Under the pieces are notes generated by a model. It was given only the letters and a program-made list of their open reading frames with translations. It was not told the origin of the DNA and did no database searches. Below, in pieces: positions 62,012 through 64,000 of a DNA stretch of 64,000 bases. Origin of the DNA: Bacteroidales bacterium WCE2008 (GTDB taxonomy: Bacteria > Bacteroidota > Bacteroidia > Bacteroidales > UBA932). The stretch's first letter is position 1. The number at the start of each line of letters is the position of its first letter. The stretch lies in the NCBI GenBank assembly GCA_900167925.1, contig FUZM01000005.1:87277-151276 (forward strand), read 5' to 3'. The position numbers were made by a program, and so were the translations under genes.

Positions 62012-63568
62012 TTACTTTTTGGAAGGGATGGCGAATCTGTTGAGTTTTCCGGAATCGAATCCCATACTGCTCATTACACGTGCAGGCGATTCCGAAGCGC
62101 TACTATCTGGAATAGATACTTCCTTATAGGCATACTGTCCTGTGAATAAGTAGGTTTCAGGAGTGAAACCTAAGGCAATTATTACATAATCGCCTTTCGG
62201 GACGTTATTATATTTATCCGACTTTGTACCGTAATACGTCATATCGTAATTATAGTGATCATATATATACTCAAAATCACTTTCCAAGCCCGCTTCTACA
62301 CTATTAATATACTCTTCAATGCCTCCAGCATCATCCACCTTACTCTTCTTGACGAAATCAAGATAGTATGGATAAGCATACGAGGACTCGGCAACAGTAT
62401 TGGTAACAGTCACAGAATAAACATCAGCAGCACTTCCCGGCTCACATAAAACTGAAAGATTCCAATCAGGATTTACTTTAGTTGCTTTCGGTTCTACCAC
62501 TTCGAAATCAATCCAATTGATATCCCCTGCATACTCTGCTTCTTCATCGAAAGTGATGACAACTGCAACATATTTACCATTTCTGAGCCCGACCGGAATT
62601 GTCTGAGATCCTTCAAAAAGGATATCATTCACAGAGACACCATATCTTGAAGCCAAACTAAGCAGGTTACCAGAAGCCGAAGATATAGCCCCATCGAGGA
62701 AAGAATATATATCCGTTACAGATTCCGCAGAATCAATGTACAAGAAATACTTAGACGAAGCATTATCGGATACAGATACCTTAAGTCCGTTAATATACAC
62801 ATAATCCGGATCCTCATAGAAGCCGGCGTACTCGAGCTTATAGTTCTTGCTCTGAGCGTACTTGGCTGTCTGGAGTGTAATTTCAGCCGGCTCGCCGAAG
62901 GTCCCAAGTTCAGTGACACCTGTGACGATAACCCTGTAGGTTGAAAGAGGCTCAAGACCTTCAAAGAGAAGATCCTTATCCTTGCCTGTCATGAACTCAG
63001 AGGCATTGGACGGGATATTGGACTCGACAAGCTTCTCGGCAGGAGTCTCAAGATCGTCAGTGATGAATCCGTACCAAGTATTGGAATCAGAGCCGTTGTG
63101 CTTTACATTTACAGTAACAGTCTCTCCGGTAAGCTCTCCAGGTGTAAGCGCGAACGAAAGAGAAGAAATGACATGGGCGGCAACCGGTTCTCCATAGACT
63201 TTACCATCAAGGTTTACACCGAAAACAATGAATCTGTAGTCGACACCGGCGAGCGTCTTGCATTTGAACTCATGGCCATTGCCTGCATACAGGTCCTTAT
63301 CGCTGAGAGAAGCAGCTTTCTTTGATACAAGTTCCCCGAGATCAGAAGTAAGGTCCTCTGAGAGGAAGCCATACCATGTCAACGAAGCGTCTCCGTTATG
63401 AGTGACAACGACAGATTTAACGTCACTGTCTGAAGGATCGACAAACACGGAGAACTTTACGCTTTCCGGATCGGCCGCCTTAGGGGAAACGTTACTTTTT
63501 TCACAACCGGTAAAGGCCAACGCAACGATACCGGCCGTCAAAAATGCTATTATTCTTGTGATTTTCAT
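62012..63568 (-). CDS. Surface lipoprotein with repeated beta-domains, function unknown
   Basis: A 518-residue protein with signal peptide and lipobox FTGC (Cys22). Two N-terminal domains of ~95-100 residues are related: each has a V-x-V-x-H-NG-(D/S)-x-x-x-TWYGF unit (THNGDASLTWYGFL at ~55-68, KHNGSDSNTWYGFI at ~152-165), and each ends in FIVFGVNLDGKVYGEP or VIVTGVTELGTFGEP. This suggests fibronectin-III-like folds. The C-terminal ~290 residues are strand-rich and unrelated by eye. It lies 8 bases before the downstream partial gene and is probably in one operon with it. Confidence 0.7.
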   Translation of the reverse strand: MKITRIIAFLTAGIVALAFTGCEKSNVSPKAADPESVKFSVFVDPSDSDVKSVVVTHNGDASLTWYGFLSEDLTSDLGELVSKKAASLSDKDLYAGNGHEFKCKTLAGVDYRFIVFGVNLDGKVYGEPVAAHVISSLSFALTPGELTGETVTVNVKHNGSDSNTWYGFITDDLETPAEKLVESNIPSNASEFMTGKDKDLLFEGLEPLSTYRVIVTGVTELGTFGEPAEITLQTAKYAQSKNYKLEYAGFYEDPDYVYINGLKVSVSDNASSKYFLYIDSAESVTDIYSFLDGAISSASGNLLSLASRYGVSVNDILFEGSQTIPVGLRNGKYVAVVITFDEEAEYAGDINWIDFEVVEPKATKVNPDWNLSVLCEPGSAADVYSVTVTNTVAESSYAYPYYLDFVKKSKVDDAGGIEEYINSVEAGLESDFEYIYDHYNYDMTYYGTKSDKYNNVPKGDYVIIALGFTPETYLFTGQYAYKEVSIPDSSASESPARVMSSMGFDSGKLNRFAIPSKK

Positions 63569-63576
63569 GATCTACT

Positions 63577-64000
63577 TTATTTTGCTCGTCTGTAATACTG
63601 TGTCCCGACAGCATATTTCCCTGGGAACGAGAATGACTTCTCATATCCGCGGACTGATGCGGCATGAACCTTTGAAGGATTCTTTGCGTATACTCCGGAT
63701 CCGACCTTTCTGAACACGCCGGATGAGGCTTTGCTGAGACTTCCCGGCAGCTTTGCGTGAGGATATGACGTAAGGCTATAGAGCTTACCTTCTTCTGTCA
63801 TTCCGACGACTCCGAAGGAAACAATTTCCTCATGGTATGTCTGGCCGCTATATACGGCATCATATTCATCACCCTCGAAAGTAGCGGACTTCCCGTCTGA
63901 AGAAAGCTTTCCGATCACAAGGCGGTAATTCTTGTCAGGATTACCGTACTCGTAATATTTTCCGCTGTCGACAGCTAACACATACAGGTCCACAACTTCC
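63577..64000 (-). CDS. C-terminal part of an unknown gene (5' end outside window)
   Basis: At least 138 residues, with the frame open to the window edge; an in-frame GTG at 63993 is unlikely to be the true start. The sequence is rich in Tyr, Lys and Gly (GKYYEYGNPDKNYRLVIG, then VYSGQTYHEEIVSFGVVGMT) and looks strand-rich. Family not recognised. The downstream lipoprotein starts 8 bases after its stop, so both may be exported proteins of one unit. Confidence 0.6.
   Translation of the reverse strand, partial: EVVDLYVLAVDSGKYYEYGNPDKNYRLVIGKLSSDGKSATFEGDEYDAVYSGQTYHEEIVSFGVVGMTEEGKLYSLTSYPHAKLPGSLSKASSGVFRKVGSGVYAKNPSKVHAASVRGYEKSFSFPGKYAVGTQYYRRAK

Noticed and set aside
1..64000. CRISPR arrays, tRNA/rRNA genes and transposases
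   Set aside because: No regularly spaced repeats, no tRNA-like acceptor/T-loop pattern and no transposase motifs were recognised. A tRNAscan and Infernal search would be the decisive test.

Overview
The window is a chromosomal segment of a Bacteroidota bacterium, most likely an anaerobic gut- or rumen-type member of the order Bacteroidales. The evidence is: a Bacteroidota-style division and cell-wall (dcw) cluster without ddl or murF; several intergenic matches to the Bacteroidota sigma-A promoter (TTTG, 19-21 nt, TAnnTTTG); A-rich rather than strong Shine-Dalgarno start regions; a full Rnf complex; and families typical of the phylum (TGS/uridine-kinase fusion, DUF4954, C10-like lipoprotein, GG-type radical-SAM peptide cassette). 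Genus and species cannot be set from sequence reading alone. Most of the DNA is moderately GC-rich. Two short AT-rich patches, around 26.8-30.3 kb and 31.3-32.9 kb, look like accessory DNA.

Layout. 1-0.94 kb: 3' end of rpoN and its terminator. 1.0-16.4 kb: a tightly overlapping dcw operon in the order mraZ-rsmH-ftsL-like-ftsI-murE-mraY-murD-ftsW-murG-murC-ftsQ-ftsA-ftsZ, preceded by four TGGAA boxes with a 10-bp period that fit MraZ autoregulation. 16.5-26.8 kb: a DUF2807 surface protein, gltX, a 129-nt cloverleaf-like GC-rich inverted repeat, rpiB-truB, rpsO, pnp, a TGS-uridine kinase protein and NhaC. 26.8-30.3 kb: a ribosomally made peptide (RiPP) cassette with a small Cys-containing precursor, a leaky-terminator-like hairpin, a radical SAM/SPASM maturase, a pseudo-rSAM partner and a small BamE-like secreted protein. 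It runs with only 7 bp separation into ftcD. 31.6-32.9 kb: a C10 (streptopain-like) protease lipoprotein. 33-36.5 kb, minus strand: a GNAT protein, flavodoxin, nagB and two unknown envelope genes. 36.6-39.7 kb: a Dcu-type C4-dicarboxylate transporter converging on a LytTR/LytS-type two-component pair. 39.8-41.8 kb: a DUF4954 beta-helix protein.

41.8-53.3 kb is an almost gapless minus-strand series: two M23 peptidases, MerR-type regulator, zinc-ribbon coiled-coil protein, dnaB, DUF3108 protein, rseC, rnfB-C-D-G-E-A, and a small outer-membrane-like protein. 53.4-59.2 kb, plus strand: alaS, a single reading frame that fuses an LptF/G-type permease to methionyl-tRNA formyltransferase, and thiamine pyrophosphokinase. 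59.2-62 kb: a NapH/NapG-like polyferredoxin followed by a Tat-type lipoprotein aldo/keto reductase carrying two ferredoxin motifs, probably one exported redox unit. 62-64 kb: a repeat-containing lipoprotein and an unfinished partner gene running off the window.

The strongest candidate for an unusual system is the RiPP cassette at 26985-30343. The LptF-Fmt fusion, the cloverleaf repeat at 19189-19317 and the exported Fe-S aldo/keto reductase pair follow. No CRISPR array, transposase, tRNA or rRNA was recognised by eye. No gene-free stretch exceeds 300 bases; the longest, 26775-27069, is 295 bases.
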